NCBI RefSeq assembly: GCF_001435375.1
Contig: NZ_AYYZ01000002.1
Location: forward strand, 51,445-115,444
Source of the DNA: Ligilactobacillus araffinosus DSM 20653
Lineage (GTDB): Bacteria > Bacillota > Bacilli > Lactobacillales > Lactobacillaceae
Length of the DNA: 64,000 bases
Reading direction: 5' to 3'
Shown: positions 34,019 through 42,259 of the stretch, one piece after another
How the letters are laid out: each line of letters opens with the position of its first letter
How positions within the stretch are numbered: the stretch's first letter is position 1
The notes under the pieces: model-generated
Databases searched by the model: none
The model's input: the letters and a program-made list of their open reading frames with translations, nothing else
Told to the model about the DNA's origin: nothing
Translations under genes and position numbers: made by a program

Positions 34019-36289
34019 ATGAAAAGAATCTTTGAAATTGATCCTTGGAAGATCGTAACACACGAATTTAATCCTGAAGATAAGCGTCTTCAAGAAAGTA
34101 TGACAAGTATCGGGAACGAATACATGGGAATGCGTGGAATGTTTGAAGAAAACTATTCTGGCGACACGCATCAAGGAATCTACCTTGGTGGTGTATGGTA
34201 TCCTGACAAGACCCGTGTTGGTTGGTGGAAGAATGGTTATCCGGAATACTTCGGTAAGGTTCCGAATGCCATCGACTTTGTTAGTGTTGACATCAAGATC
34301 AACGGTGAATCAATCGACTTGGCAAAGGATTCATTCTCAGACTTTGAACTTTGCTTAGACATGAAGCGTGGCGTTTTAGATCGTTCATTCATCGTTGAAA
34401 AAGATGGTCATAAGATCAAAGTGACATCAGAACGGTTTGTCAGCATCGCATTCAAGGAATTGTACGCTAACAAGTTGACATTCACAAACTTAAGCGACGA
34501 ACCAGTTAAGATTGAAGTTCAATCATTGATCAACGCTGATGTTTATAACGAAGATTCAAACTATGGCGAACAATTCTGGGGCGTTCTTGACAAGTCAGTT
34601 GCTGACAAGTCAGGCCGCTTAGTTGGAAAGACTGCTGAAAATAACTTTGGCACACCTCGTTTTACTGTTGAAATGGCAATGAGTCACGAAACAGACTTGA
34701 AGGCAGTTCAATCAGAAAATGAAGAAAAATATGTTGCTAACAACTTTGAAGGTTCAATCCAACCTGATCAAACAGTTTCATTTGAAAAGCGCGTAATCGT
34801 AACAACCTCACGGGATTATGACACGGTTGATGCTTTAGACAAAGCAACAAATGATTTGATGAACAAGGCCGGCGAACAAACATACGACCAATTAGTAGAC
34901 GCTCAAGCAAGTGCATGGGCAGAACGTTGGGAAAAATCAGACATCACAATTGATGGTGATGAAGCTGCTCAACAAGGAATTCGTTTTAACTTATTCCAAT
35001 TATTCTCAACATACTATGGTAATGATGCACGCTTAAACATCGGCCCTAAAGGATTCACTGGTGAAAAGTACGGTGGTGCTACATACTGGGATACAGAAGC
35101 ATTCTGCTTGCCAGTTTACTTAGGAACATCAGACCCAGAAGTTGCTCGTAACTTGCTTTTATACCGTTACAACCAATTAGACGGTGCCCACCACAACGCT
35201 CAACAACAAGGCTTGAAGGGTGCCTTATACCCAATGGTTACATTCAACGGAATCGAATGCCACAACGAATGGGAAATCACCTTTGAAGAAATTCACCGGA
35301 ACAGTGATATTGCTTATGCAATTTACAACTACACGAAAACAACTGGCGACAAGAGCTATGTTTTGAACGAAGGTAGCGAAGTCTTAGTTGAAATCGCACG
35401 GTTCTGGGCAGATCGGGTTCACTATTCAGAACGCAACGGTCAATACATGATCCACGGGGTAACAGGTGCTGACGAATACGAAAACAACGTTGACAACAAC
35501 TGGTACACCAACGTAACTGCTAAATGGGAACTTGATTACACAGCAAAAATTGCCAAGGAAATCTCTGATGAACAAGCTAAGAAACTTGGCATTACAGATG
35601 AAGAAGTTTCAAAATGGCAAGAAATCGCTGATAAGATGTACTTACCAGAAGATAAGGAACTTGGAATCTTTGTTCAACACGATGGCTTCTTAGACAAAGA
35701 CATCACATTGGATGAAAACAACAACCCAATCAACAAGATTCCGGCTGATGAATTACCAATCAACCAACACTGGTCATGGGACAAGATTTTACGTTCACCA
35801 TACGTAAAGCAAGCTGATGTCTTACAAGCAATGTGGTACTTCATGGATGACTTCACAGAAGAACAAAAGAAGCGTAACTTCGATTTCTATGAACCATTAA
35901 CAGTCCACGAATCAAGTTTGTCAGCTTCAATTTATGCAATTATGGCTGCTGATTTGAAGTACGAAGAAAAATCAGTTGAATTATATGAACGGACAGCTCG
36001 GCTTGATTTGGATAATTACAATAACGATACCGTTGATGGTTTGCACATTACGGCAATGTCCGGTGGCTGGTTAGCAATTGTTCAAGGATTTGCAGGAATG
36101 CGGATCAATGATGGCGAATTGCAATTTAAACCATTCGTACCGAAGGCTTGGAACGGTTATAACTTCCGCTTAACATTCCGGGGCCGTTTATTAGAAGTTA
36201 AGGTTGCCAAGGACAACACAGAAATTAAGTTGATCAAGGGTGAACCATTAACAGTTAAATTAAACGGTAAAGAAGTTAAGGTCGACTAG
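34019..36289 (+). CDS. malP: Maltose phosphorylase, GH65
   Basis: I choose the ATG at 34019 (MKRIFEIDPWKI, 756 residues) over an in-frame GTG at 34010, because AAGAGG (34004-34009) is spaced for the ATG and the length then fits lactobacillar MalP (about 755). The enzyme converts maltose and phosphate to glucose and beta-glucose 1-phosphate. WDTEAFCLPVYLG and HNEWEITFEEIHRNSDIAYAI (general acid Glu in the first part) are GH65 signatures. Biased codon use suggests high expression. Cytoplasmic. Confidence 0.96.
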   Translation: MKRIFEIDPWKIVTHEFNPEDKRLQESMTSIGNEYMGMRGMFEENYSGDTHQGIYLGGVWYPDKTRVGWWKNGYPEYFGKVPNAIDFVSVDIKINGESIDLAKDSFSDFELCLDMKRGVLDRSFIVEKDGHKIKVTSERFVSIAFKELYANKLTFTNLSDEPVKIEVQSLINADVYNEDSNYGEQFWGVLDKSVADKSGRLVGKTAENNFGTPRFTVEMAMSHETDLKAVQSENEEKYVANNFEGSIQPDQTVSFEKRVIVTTSRDYDTVDALDKATNDLMNKAGEQTYDQLVDAQASAWAERWEKSDITIDGDEAAQQGIRFNLFQLFSTYYGNDARLNIGPKGFTGEKYGGATYWDTEAFCLPVYLGTSDPEVARNLLLYRYNQLDGAHHNAQQQGLKGALYPMVTFNGIECHNEWEITFEEIHRNSDIAYAIYNYTKTTGDKSYVLNEGSEVLVEIARFWADRVHYSERNGQYMIHGVTGADEYENNVDNNWYTNVTAKWELDYTAKIAKEISDEQAKKLGITDEEVSKWQEIADKMYLPEDKELGIFVQHDGFLDKDITLDENNNPINKIPADELPINQHWSWDKILRSPYVKQADVLQAMWYFMDDFTEEQKKRNFDFYEPLTVHESSLSASIYAIMAADLKYEEKSVELYERTARLDLDNYNNDTVDGLHITAMSGGWLAIVQGFAGMRINDGELQFKPFVPKAWNGYNFRLTFRGRLLEVKVAKDNTEIKLIKGEPLTVKLNGKEVKVD

Positions 36290-36309
36290 TAAAAAAAGTA
36301 AATGAACAA

Positions 36310-36336
36310 GAGGCTGTGGCATTATGCCACGGCCTC
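36310..36336 (+). repeat. Hairpin between malP and pgmB
   Basis: GAGGCTGTGGC pairs with GCCACGGCCTC (11 bp, one wobble) across ATTAT, with no T run after it. It resembles the GAGGCTGTGAC-type terminators elsewhere in the window but lacks the tail, so it is more likely a processing or stabilising hairpin within the operon. Confidence 0.6.
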
Positions 36337-36367
36337 CTTCATCAGAAAAAGAAAGAGGGATAAAACA

Positions 36368-37042
36368 ATGCAAATGCAAGGTGCAGTATTTGATTTAGAT
36401 GGGGTTATTACTGACACAGCAAAGTATCACTTTGCTGCATGGAGCAAATTAGCAAAGGAAAACTTGGACATCGAATTGCCAGCTTCATTTGAAACTGAAT
36501 TAAAGGGTGTTAGCCGGATTGATTCATTAAAGAAAATTTTGGAATATGGCAACAAGCTTGACCAATTTTCTGATGATGATATTCAAGAATTAGCTGCGAA
36601 GAAGAACGGCTACTACTTGGAAGCAATCGATGGTTTGTCAAAAGATGACATCTTACCAGGAATTACTGAATTGATTGCTCAATTAAAGGCCCACAACGTT
36701 AAGATGTCACTTGCATCAGCTTCAAAGAATGCTCCGGCAATCTTAAAGAAGCTTGGCTTGTTCGATGAATTCGATGCCATTGCAGACCCTGCAAAGGTTG
36801 CGCATGGCAAACCTGCTCCAGATATTTTCTTAGCGGGAGCCGCTGCCGTTGACTTGAAACCAAGCGAATGTGTAGGCGTTGAAGACGCGGTTGCTGGGGT
36901 TCAAGCAATTAAGGATGCTGGCATGGTTGCAGTTGCTGTTGGTGATGCCCAAGAATTAGCTAAGGCGGATAAGGTTGTTCCAACAACAGCTGATTTCAGT
37001 TATGATTTATTTGAACAAACATTTGAAAAAGCTAATGCCTAA
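36368..37042 (+). CDS. pgmB: Beta-phosphoglucomutase
   Basis: The start is the ATG at 36368 after AGAGGGA; an upstream in-frame ATG at 36302 would read through the hairpin. The product has 224 residues, the usual size. HAD-superfamily motifs: FDLDGVITDTA (nucleophile Asp and acid/base Asp), SLASASKNAPAIL, and GVEDAVAGVQAIKDAGM. It converts beta-glucose 1-phosphate from maltose phosphorolysis to glucose 6-phosphate. Last gene of the malT2 operon. Confidence 0.95.
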   Translation: MQMQGAVFDLDGVITDTAKYHFAAWSKLAKENLDIELPASFETELKGVSRIDSLKKILEYGNKLDQFSDDDIQELAAKKNGYYLEAIDGLSKDDILPGITELIAQLKAHNVKMSLASASKNAPAILKKLGLFDEFDAIADPAKVAHGKPAPDIFLAGAAAVDLKPSECVGVEDAVAGVQAIKDAGMVAVAVGDAQELAKADKVVPTTADFSYDLFEQTFEKANA

Positions 37043-37056
37043 TTTGATAGGTTAAT

Positions 37057-37096
37057 AAAAGAAGCCTGTAACTTAAGTTACAGGCTTCTTTTTATT
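37057..37096 (+). terminator. Terminator of the malT2-galM-malP-pgmB operon
   Basis: An uninterrupted palindrome from 37057 to 37092 (AAAAGAAGCCTGTAAC and its complement) with a T-rich tail, 15 bp after pgmB. Confidence 0.92.
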
Positions 37097-37150
37097 ATTT
37101 ATGATTAAAATACAACGTTTAATTAATGGAATTTAACAGCTAAAAACACT

Positions 37151-37164
37151 TGCAAGCGATAACA
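37151..37164 (+). promoter_or_regulatory. cre-like site upstream of nagA
   Basis: TGCAAGCGATAACA matches the CcpA consensus TGWAANCGNTNWCA except at one position. It lies 82 bp before the nagA start and overlaps a TTGCAA that could be a -35. Suggests carbon catabolite control. Confidence 0.65.
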
Positions 37165-37245
37165 AAATGTGAAACAATAATAATTGTGATAAATGGTCTA
37201 TTCCAATTTTTGGTGAAACTAATTTAGAAAACGAGGAAGAATATT

Positions 37246-38400
37246 ATGGCATATTACATTCATGCAGCAAAATTCTTTTTAAAGAATACAACTGAAACAA
37301 ATGGTTATTTGGAAATTACCGATGATGGCAAATTTGGTTCATATTACCCAGAATCAGAAAAGCCAGCTGGGAAGATTGTTGAATACGGCGACAAGTGGGT
37401 TGCTCCCGGATTATTTGATACACATATTCACGGTCTTCTTGGACATGATGTTACGGATGGCGATTGGGATGCAATCAATGAAATGTCAGAAGGATTGTTA
37501 AAAGCTGGGGTTACTTCATGGCTGCCAACAACGGTTACGGCTTCATTTGACCAATTGAATAACGTATGTAAGGCAATTGGCGATCACCAAGGGCAAGAAA
37601 CGGGTGCCAAAATTCGTGGGATCCACTTTGAAGGCCCGTACTTCACGGAAGAACACAAGGGGGCCCAAGACCCGAAGTACTTACGCGATCCTGACATTGA
37701 TGAATTCCACAAATGGCAAGCATCTGCGCATGGATTATTGAACAAGATCTCAATTGCACCTGAACGGAAAGGGGCTGCTGAATTTACCCGTCAAGCTGTT
37801 GAGGAAGGCGTTGTGGTTTCAATCGGTCACAGTTCAGCAACCTATGAACAAGCAAAGCGGTGCATTGAAGCGGGCGCATCAATGTTTACGCATACATACA
37901 ACGGAATGAATGAATTTGGTCACCGTGACCCCGGGATGGTTGGTGCTGCTTACACGATGGATGATACAACGTGCGAAATTATTTGTGATGGGCACCACAA
38001 TGCACCAGCTGCTGTTCGGGTATTGATCGATCAAAAGACACCGGACAACGTTGCGTTGGTTACCGATTGCATGCGGGCCGGGTTGATGCCTGATGGCGAC
38101 TATATGCTTGGTGAACTTGAAGTTTATGTTAAGGACGATATGGCACGGTTAAAAGTCGGCGATAACCTTGCCGGAAGTATTCTTTTGTTAAAGGATGCCT
38201 TGAAGAATGTTGTTGATTGGAACATTGCAACGCCAGAAGAAGCTGTTCGGATGGGTTCATTAGTTCCGGCCAAGAGCATGCACATGGAAAATAAGGTTGG
38301 TTCAATCGTTCCAGGGGCTGATGCTGACTTCTTGATTTTAAACCCAGATATGACTTTAAGTGAAACATATTTGGATGGAAAATCACGGTATCAGGCCTAA
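37246..38400 (+). CDS. nagA: N-acetylglucosamine-6-phosphate deacetylase
   Basis: A 384-residue amidohydrolase that removes acetate from GlcNAc-6-phosphate, feeding amino-sugar catabolism and wall recycling. DTHIHGLLGHDVTD (HxH metal motif), HFEGPYFTEEHKGAQ (metal Glu), SIGHSSATYEQ, HTYNGMNEFGHRDPG and LVTDCMRAGL (catalytic Asp) are all present. A single gene between two terminators; nagB is not nearby. It could process GlcNAc released by the GH20 enzyme after uptake. Confidence 0.95.
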   Translation: MAYYIHAAKFFLKNTTETNGYLEITDDGKFGSYYPESEKPAGKIVEYGDKWVAPGLFDTHIHGLLGHDVTDGDWDAINEMSEGLLKAGVTSWLPTTVTASFDQLNNVCKAIGDHQGQETGAKIRGIHFEGPYFTEEHKGAQDPKYLRDPDIDEFHKWQASAHGLLNKISIAPERKGAAEFTRQAVEEGVVVSIGHSSATYEQAKRCIEAGASMFTHTYNGMNEFGHRDPGMVGAAYTMDDTTCEIICDGHHNAPAAVRVLIDQKTPDNVALVTDCMRAGLMPDGDYMLGELEVYVKDDMARLKVGDNLAGSILLLKDALKNVVDWNIATPEEAVRMGSLVPAKSMHMENKVGSIVPGADADFLILNPDMTLSETYLDGKSRYQA

Positions 38401-38416
38401 CTAAAACTTAGAAAAT

Positions 38417-38451
38417 AAAAAGACTGAGATTTACTGTCTCGGTCTTTTTTT
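38417..38451 (+). terminator. Terminator after nagA
   Basis: AGACTGAGA pairs with TCTCGGTCT (one wobble), flanked by A and T runs, followed by TTTTTTTG. Confidence 0.9.
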
Positions 38452-38531
38452 GTTACTATCTTCCATTAATGTTGACAAGCAACAAAAATAATTAGATAAT
38501 TCTTTTGGAAATTAGTTTAGGAGGTAATCAA

Positions 38532-39155
38532 ATGACAAAAGTATTAGTAATTAAGGCACACCCACATGTTGAGGACAGTGTTTCAATCAGTGTTGCTGAT
38601 TATTTTATTAAAAAATATCGTGAACGTCATCCTGATGACGGGATCATTACACACGATTTATATGCCGAAGAAGTCCCGCCGTTAAATGACGCAACAATGG
38701 AAGCGTGGAAGCATCAACGGAACGGCCAACTATTATCTGATGAGGAACAAAAAGTAATTGCAGCTCACAATCAATGGCTAAATGAATTTTTGGAAGCTGA
38801 CAAGTGCGTATTTGTCAATCCAATGTATAATTTCTTCCTGCCGGCTGAAATGAAACAGTATATTGATATTATTGCGGTTCCGCGGAAAACATTCAAATAT
38901 ACCGAAAAGGGTCCAGTTGGCTTGCTTGAAAATAAAAAGGCCTTGCATATTCAAACAGCCGGAAGTGTTTATCATGGAACTCCGCTTGAAAAGTTTGATT
39001 TTGGTGGCACCTATCTTAAACTGGCATTGCAACTTTTCGGTGTGGATGACTTTACCGACCTTTATATTGAAGGTGTTGATCAATTCCGTGATCGGCGTGA
39101 TACAATTAAAGAAAAAGCAATGCAGGATGCTGCAAAGATTGCGGAGAAGTTTTAA
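38532..39155 (+). CDS. azoR: FMN-dependent NADH-azoreductase
   Basis: The start is the ATG at 38532 with AGGAGGT at 38519-38525; the longer frame from 38505 would begin before this ribosome site. The 207-residue flavodoxin-like enzyme has the FMN phosphate-binding loop early (KAHPHVEDSVSISV), the FVNPMYNFFLPAEMKQYIDII segment and QTAGSVYHGTP, all typical of AzoR. It reduces quinones and azo compounds with NADH. The MarR-type gene follows 3 bp later. Confidence 0.9.
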   Translation: MTKVLVIKAHPHVEDSVSISVADYFIKKYRERHPDDGIITHDLYAEEVPPLNDATMEAWKHQRNGQLLSDEEQKVIAAHNQWLNEFLEADKCVFVNPMYNFFLPAEMKQYIDIIAVPRKTFKYTEKGPVGLLENKKALHIQTAGSVYHGTPLEKFDFGGTYLKLALQLFGVDDFTDLYIEGVDQFRDRRDTIKEKAMQDAAKIAEKF

Positions 39156-39158
39156 TCA

Positions 39159-39635
39159 ATGAACAATAAAATCAATCAAATTACAATTTTAATTTCCCAA
39201 ATTCAAAATGCGCATAACAGTGAATTAACGGTTGCCAAGGAATGGATGTTGGAACACATTGATGATCCGAAACTAAAGCAAAAGATTCCGAAATTGTCGG
39301 TCGTAGCATATCACCTTTTGGATACGTTGAGCCGATCGCAAGAGCTTACCGGAATTAAAATTGCAAAAGAATTGGGAGTTACCCGAGGAGGGATTACTCG
39401 CGCAGCACGTAAGCTGCAGAATGAAAATTTAATTATTGCTGTACGTCATGCGGATAATAAAAAAAATATTTATTATCAGCTAACTCCTGAAGGTCAAAAA
39501 CTGGCGCAGTTGCACGTTAAGATGCATCGGGAACTGTATCGGAAGCTTCAAGAAAAAATTTCGACTGATTTTAATAATAATGAGCTTGATACAATTATTC
39601 GTTTTCTGAGTTATATCAAGAATCACGTGATGTAA
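39159..39635 (+). CDS. MarR-family regulator
   Basis: A 158-residue winged-helix protein. The recognition region is ELTGIKIAKELGVTRGGITRAARKLQNENLI (residues about 66-96), followed by the wing ADNKKNIYYQLTPEGQKL. Being 3 bp from azoR and co-directional, it probably represses the pair and responds to quinone-like or electrophilic compounds. Confidence 0.87.
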   Translation: MNNKINQITILISQIQNAHNSELTVAKEWMLEHIDDPKLKQKIPKLSVVAYHLLDTLSRSQELTGIKIAKELGVTRGGITRAARKLQNENLIIAVRHADNKKNIYYQLTPEGQKLAQLHVKMHRELYRKLQEKISTDFNNNELDTIIRFLSYIKNHVM

Positions 39636-39709
39636 AGAACTACAAGATAATAATTAACATGAATTGTTTATTTATATGATAATAGCCTATATTAAAATTA
39701 GTTGGTTTT

Positions 39710-39745
39710 AAAGAGAATCTAATTTTATGCGGGTTTCTCTTTTTT
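39710..39745 (+). terminator. Terminator after azoR-marR
   Basis: AAAGAGAA (39710-39717) pairs with TTCTCTTT (39735-39742), then TTT. The remaining part of the 292-bp gap to ldh holds the ldh promoter and leader. Confidence 0.75.
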
Positions 39746-39814
39746 ATAAGGAGTTCTATAAGTTTTTTAATTATTATTAAAGAATAAAATAAAATAATTC
39801 TATCAAAATTTAGT

Positions 39815-39852
39815 GGTAAATGTTTTCATTTATTTATCTGATTTGGTAAAAT
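39815..39852 (+). promoter_or_regulatory. ldh promoter with cre-like site
   Basis: TTTTCA (39823-39828), 18-bp spacer, TAAAAT (39847-39852). The 14-mer GGTAAATGTTTTCA (39815-39828), with 12 of 14 consensus positions, overlaps the -35 and could bind CcpA. Confidence 0.45.
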
Positions 39853-39865
39853 AGTAAATGTTGAG

Positions 39866-39889
39866 AGTTTTAAGAAATTAAAACTTTTT
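39866..39889 (+). promoter_or_regulatory. Hairpin with T-tract in the ldh leader
   Basis: AGTTTTAA and TTAAAACT form an 8-bp stem with a GAAA tetraloop and TTTT after it, about 40 bp upstream of the ldh ATG. It may be a leaky terminator or an RNA-stabilising 5' structure. Confidence 0.55.
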
Positions 39890-39927
39890 CTAAGGATTTT
39901 CCTTAAATAATTTATGAGGTGATATAA

Positions 39928-40890
39928 ATGGCTAACACAAGAACATCAAGAAAAGTTGCTGTCGTTGGTGTCGGCGGTGTAGGTATGGGTTGCGCATACT
40001 CAATCTTAAACCAAGGTCTCGTTGATGAAATGGTATTAATCGACGTTGCCGGTGACAAGGCTGACGGTGAAGCTCGTGACTTAATGGATGGTGTTACATA
40101 CGCACCAGAAAACTGCAAAGTTTACCATGGTGACTACTCAGATTGTAAAGATGCCCAAATGGTTATCATTACAGCTGGTATCAACCAAAAACCAGGCCAA
40201 TCACGTTTGGAATTAGTTGGTACAAACGCAAAGATTATGCGTTCAATTGTTAAAGAAGTTATGGGTTCAGGCTTCGATGGCAACTTAGTTATCGTTTCAA
40301 ACCCTGTTGACGTATTAACATATGTTGCATGGGACGAATCAGGCTTACCACAAAACCGGGTTATCGGTACAGGTACATCACTTGACTCAACTCGTTTACG
40401 GATGCAATTATCAAACAAGACAGGTGTTGACGCACACGACATTTCAGCATACATCGTTGGTGAACACGGCGACTCAGAACAACCATTATGGTCACAAGCT
40501 ACAATCGGTGGCAAGCCATTAATGGATTGGATTGAAGACGGTGACGAAGGTGTCATCAAGAAAGATGAACTTGAAGACATCCGGAAGACAGTTCGTGACG
40601 CTGCTTACTACATCATTGATCGTAAGAAGATCACAAACTGGGGTATCGGTTTGAGTACAGCTCGTCTTGTTCGTGCAATCTTAGAAAATGAACATGCAAT
40701 CTTGACAACATCAGCATACTTCAACGGTGAATACGGCTTGAAGGACATCTACACAGGTATTCCAGCAATCGTTGGCGAAAACGGTGTAGAACGCATTGTT
40801 GAAATGCACATCACAGACGAAGAAATGGCCGGCTTACACAAGTCAGCTTCAGAACTTAAAGAAGTTCTTGACTCAGTTCGTGAAAAATAA
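39928..40890 (+). CDS. ldh: L-lactate dehydrogenase
   Basis: A 320-residue LDH that reduces pyruvate to L-lactate and regenerates NAD+. The NAD site GVGGVG is at residues 14-19, VSNPVDVLTYV and VIGTGTSLDSTRLRMQ give substrate Arg residues, and GEHGDSE carries the catalytic His180. The codon bias is extreme (CGT, GGT, ACA), as expected of the main fermentation enzyme. Transcribed alone between terminators. Confidence 0.97.
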   Translation: MANTRTSRKVAVVGVGGVGMGCAYSILNQGLVDEMVLIDVAGDKADGEARDLMDGVTYAPENCKVYHGDYSDCKDAQMVIITAGINQKPGQSRLELVGTNAKIMRSIVKEVMGSGFDGNLVIVSNPVDVLTYVAWDESGLPQNRVIGTGTSLDSTRLRMQLSNKTGVDAHDISAYIVGEHGDSEQPLWSQATIGGKPLMDWIEDGDEGVIKKDELEDIRKTVRDAAYYIIDRKKITNWGIGLSTARLVRAILENEHAILTTSAYFNGEYGLKDIYTGIPAIVGENGVERIVEMHITDEEMAGLHKSASELKEVLDSVREK

Positions 40891-40912
40891 TCTAATTGAA
40901 AATTAGACAATT

Positions 40913-40949
40913 AAGTCTGTTGGGTGATTGTCGCCTGACAGGCTTTTTG
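40913..40949 (+). terminator. Terminator after ldh
   Basis: AAGTCTGT (40913-40920) pairs with ACAGGCTT (40938-40945, one wobble), then TTTT. Confidence 0.8.
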
Positions 40950-40966
40950 TATTTTAAGAGGTTAAA

Positions 40967-41629
40967 ATGAAATATCCGGAAGAATTAGTAGAACGGGTAA
41001 AGCAGCGGGCAGCTGGTTATCGGCTTGAAGGCTTTTTATCCGGTCAAGGGAAAATTAATCCGCCATTGATGATCGTTGGTGAAGCCCCCGGAAGAAAGGA
41101 AATTACGGCGCATATACCGTTTTCTGGACAGTCTGGTCAGGAATTAATGAAGTCGTTAGCGATAACCGGGCTGAAGCGGGATGATGTTTACATTACAAGT
41201 GTTGTTCGTAGCCGTCCATACTCGATCAAAAAGGTTAAGAATAAAAAGACTGGCGAAATTGAAACTAGGACGCCGAACCGAACACCAACGAAAAAAGAAG
41301 TATTAGCCTATGCTCCGCTTTTTGATTGGGAATTGGAACAGGTTAATCCGGAAGTCATCGTGACGGTTGGCAATACGAGTTTGCAGCGCATTTTGGGACC
41401 GAAGTTCAGTGTTGGAATCCATCACGGACAAGTATTTTGCCAGCAGATTCAGCAGTTAAATGCAACGGGAGACGGCTATGTTTTATCTGATCGAGAATAT
41501 ACGGTGATTTCAACGTTTCATCCCGCAGCAGTTTTTTATAATCGGAAATTAGCTCCTGAAATTGAAAAGGATTGGCACCTGATCGACCAGGTATTAAAAG
41601 AACGCCAATCCGCCGCAAACCAAGGCTAA
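40967..41629 (+). CDS. Uracil-DNA glycosylase family protein
   Basis: A 220-residue protein of the UDG superfamily (family 4/5-like). LMIVGEAPGRKEITAHIPFSGQSGQELMKSL contains the GEAPG motif I and the uracil-binding segment; VISTFHPAAVFYN is the C-terminal motif with the conserved His. The four cysteines that bind Fe-S in thermophilic family 4 enzymes are absent. Likely a base-excision repair enzyme. Its last 36 bases overlap the 3' end of the convergent ykoC-like gene. Confidence 0.83.
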   Translation: MKYPEELVERVKQRAAGYRLEGFLSGQGKINPPLMIVGEAPGRKEITAHIPFSGQSGQELMKSLAITGLKRDDVYITSVVRSRPYSIKKVKNKKTGEIETRTPNRTPTKKEVLAYAPLFDWELEQVNPEVIVTVGNTSLQRILGPKFSVGIHHGQVFCQQIQQLNATGDGYVLSDREYTVISTFHPAAVFYNRKLAPEIEKDWHLIDQVLKERQSAANQG

Positions 41630-42259
41630 AAGAATTAAGAGTCCCCACTGGAAAATTGAAATCGAATCGTGATAAGTTTCGGTACGGGGATAATCGTTGG
41701 AAAATCCTTGAAGGGTCATGGCAACGGCAAGGTTATCTGACCAATTCAAACAACTGACAATAATTTTTAAATAAAGCATCGGATTCCACCAATTCAGCGT
41801 TTGGTTATGCATATTGGCGGCAATCCGAATTTTTTTGATTTGAGCCTTTACATTTTGAATCATTCCGACTGCAGTAAGAATCCCGTAAACAAACGTATTT
41901 GAAAGGCGAAAATGTTGATGCAGGCTTAAAAGGACTGTTTTCAAAGAATAACAAAGGGTAACGAGGGCTCCCAATGAAAAATAGGTGTAGATCCGGGTTG
42001 CGTACAGCCAGGCTCTTGTATATGAATGACTAAATGAAATAAATGATAGCCAGCTTCCAAGCGCAAACGGAAACGCAATTAAAAGGGCAATTCCCATTTT
42101 TTTAAATGAGACCCGGCAGGCTAAAAGATAAAGTAAACATCCAACAAAGACAATAATATTCAGCCAAATCTTCGCAGTAAACGTCAAGATTAGTCCGAGA
42201 ATTAACATTAGTAAAACGGCAATTGTCGGATTAAGACGAGGGTTAGTGGTCAATTTCAT
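41594..42259 (-). CDS. ykoC: ECF transporter T component, YkoC-like
   Basis: A 221-residue membrane protein with about five helices. The late segments QIKKIRIAANMHNQTL and VAMTLQGFSND correspond to the coupling A-R-G-type boxes of EcfT/CbiQ proteins. It overlaps the start of the ATPase gene's 3' end by 17 bp in a YkoE-YkoD-YkoC order. The 3' end overlaps the convergent UDG-like gene by 36 bp. The set is predicted in the literature to import hydroxymethylpyrimidine or thiamine precursors. Confidence 0.82.
   Translation of the reverse strand: MKLTTNPRLNPTIAVLLMLILGLILTFTAKIWLNIIVFVGCLLYLLACRVSFKKMGIALLIAFPFALGSWLSFISFSHSYTRAWLYATRIYTYFSLGALVTLCYSLKTVLLSLHQHFRLSNTFVYGILTAVGMIQNVKAQIKKIRIAANMHNQTLNWWNPMLYLKIIVSCLNWSDNLAVAMTLQGFSNDYPRTETYHDSISIFQWGLLILLALVCGGLAFF

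Noticed and set aside
36302..36367. Longer pgmB from ATG 36302
   Set aside because: The extension reads through the hairpin, and the family starts at the FDLDGV region as given by ATG 36368.
40134..40580. 148-codon minus-strand frame inside ldh
   Set aside because: It is antisense to a well-established gene; the length is explained by the codon bias of ldh.
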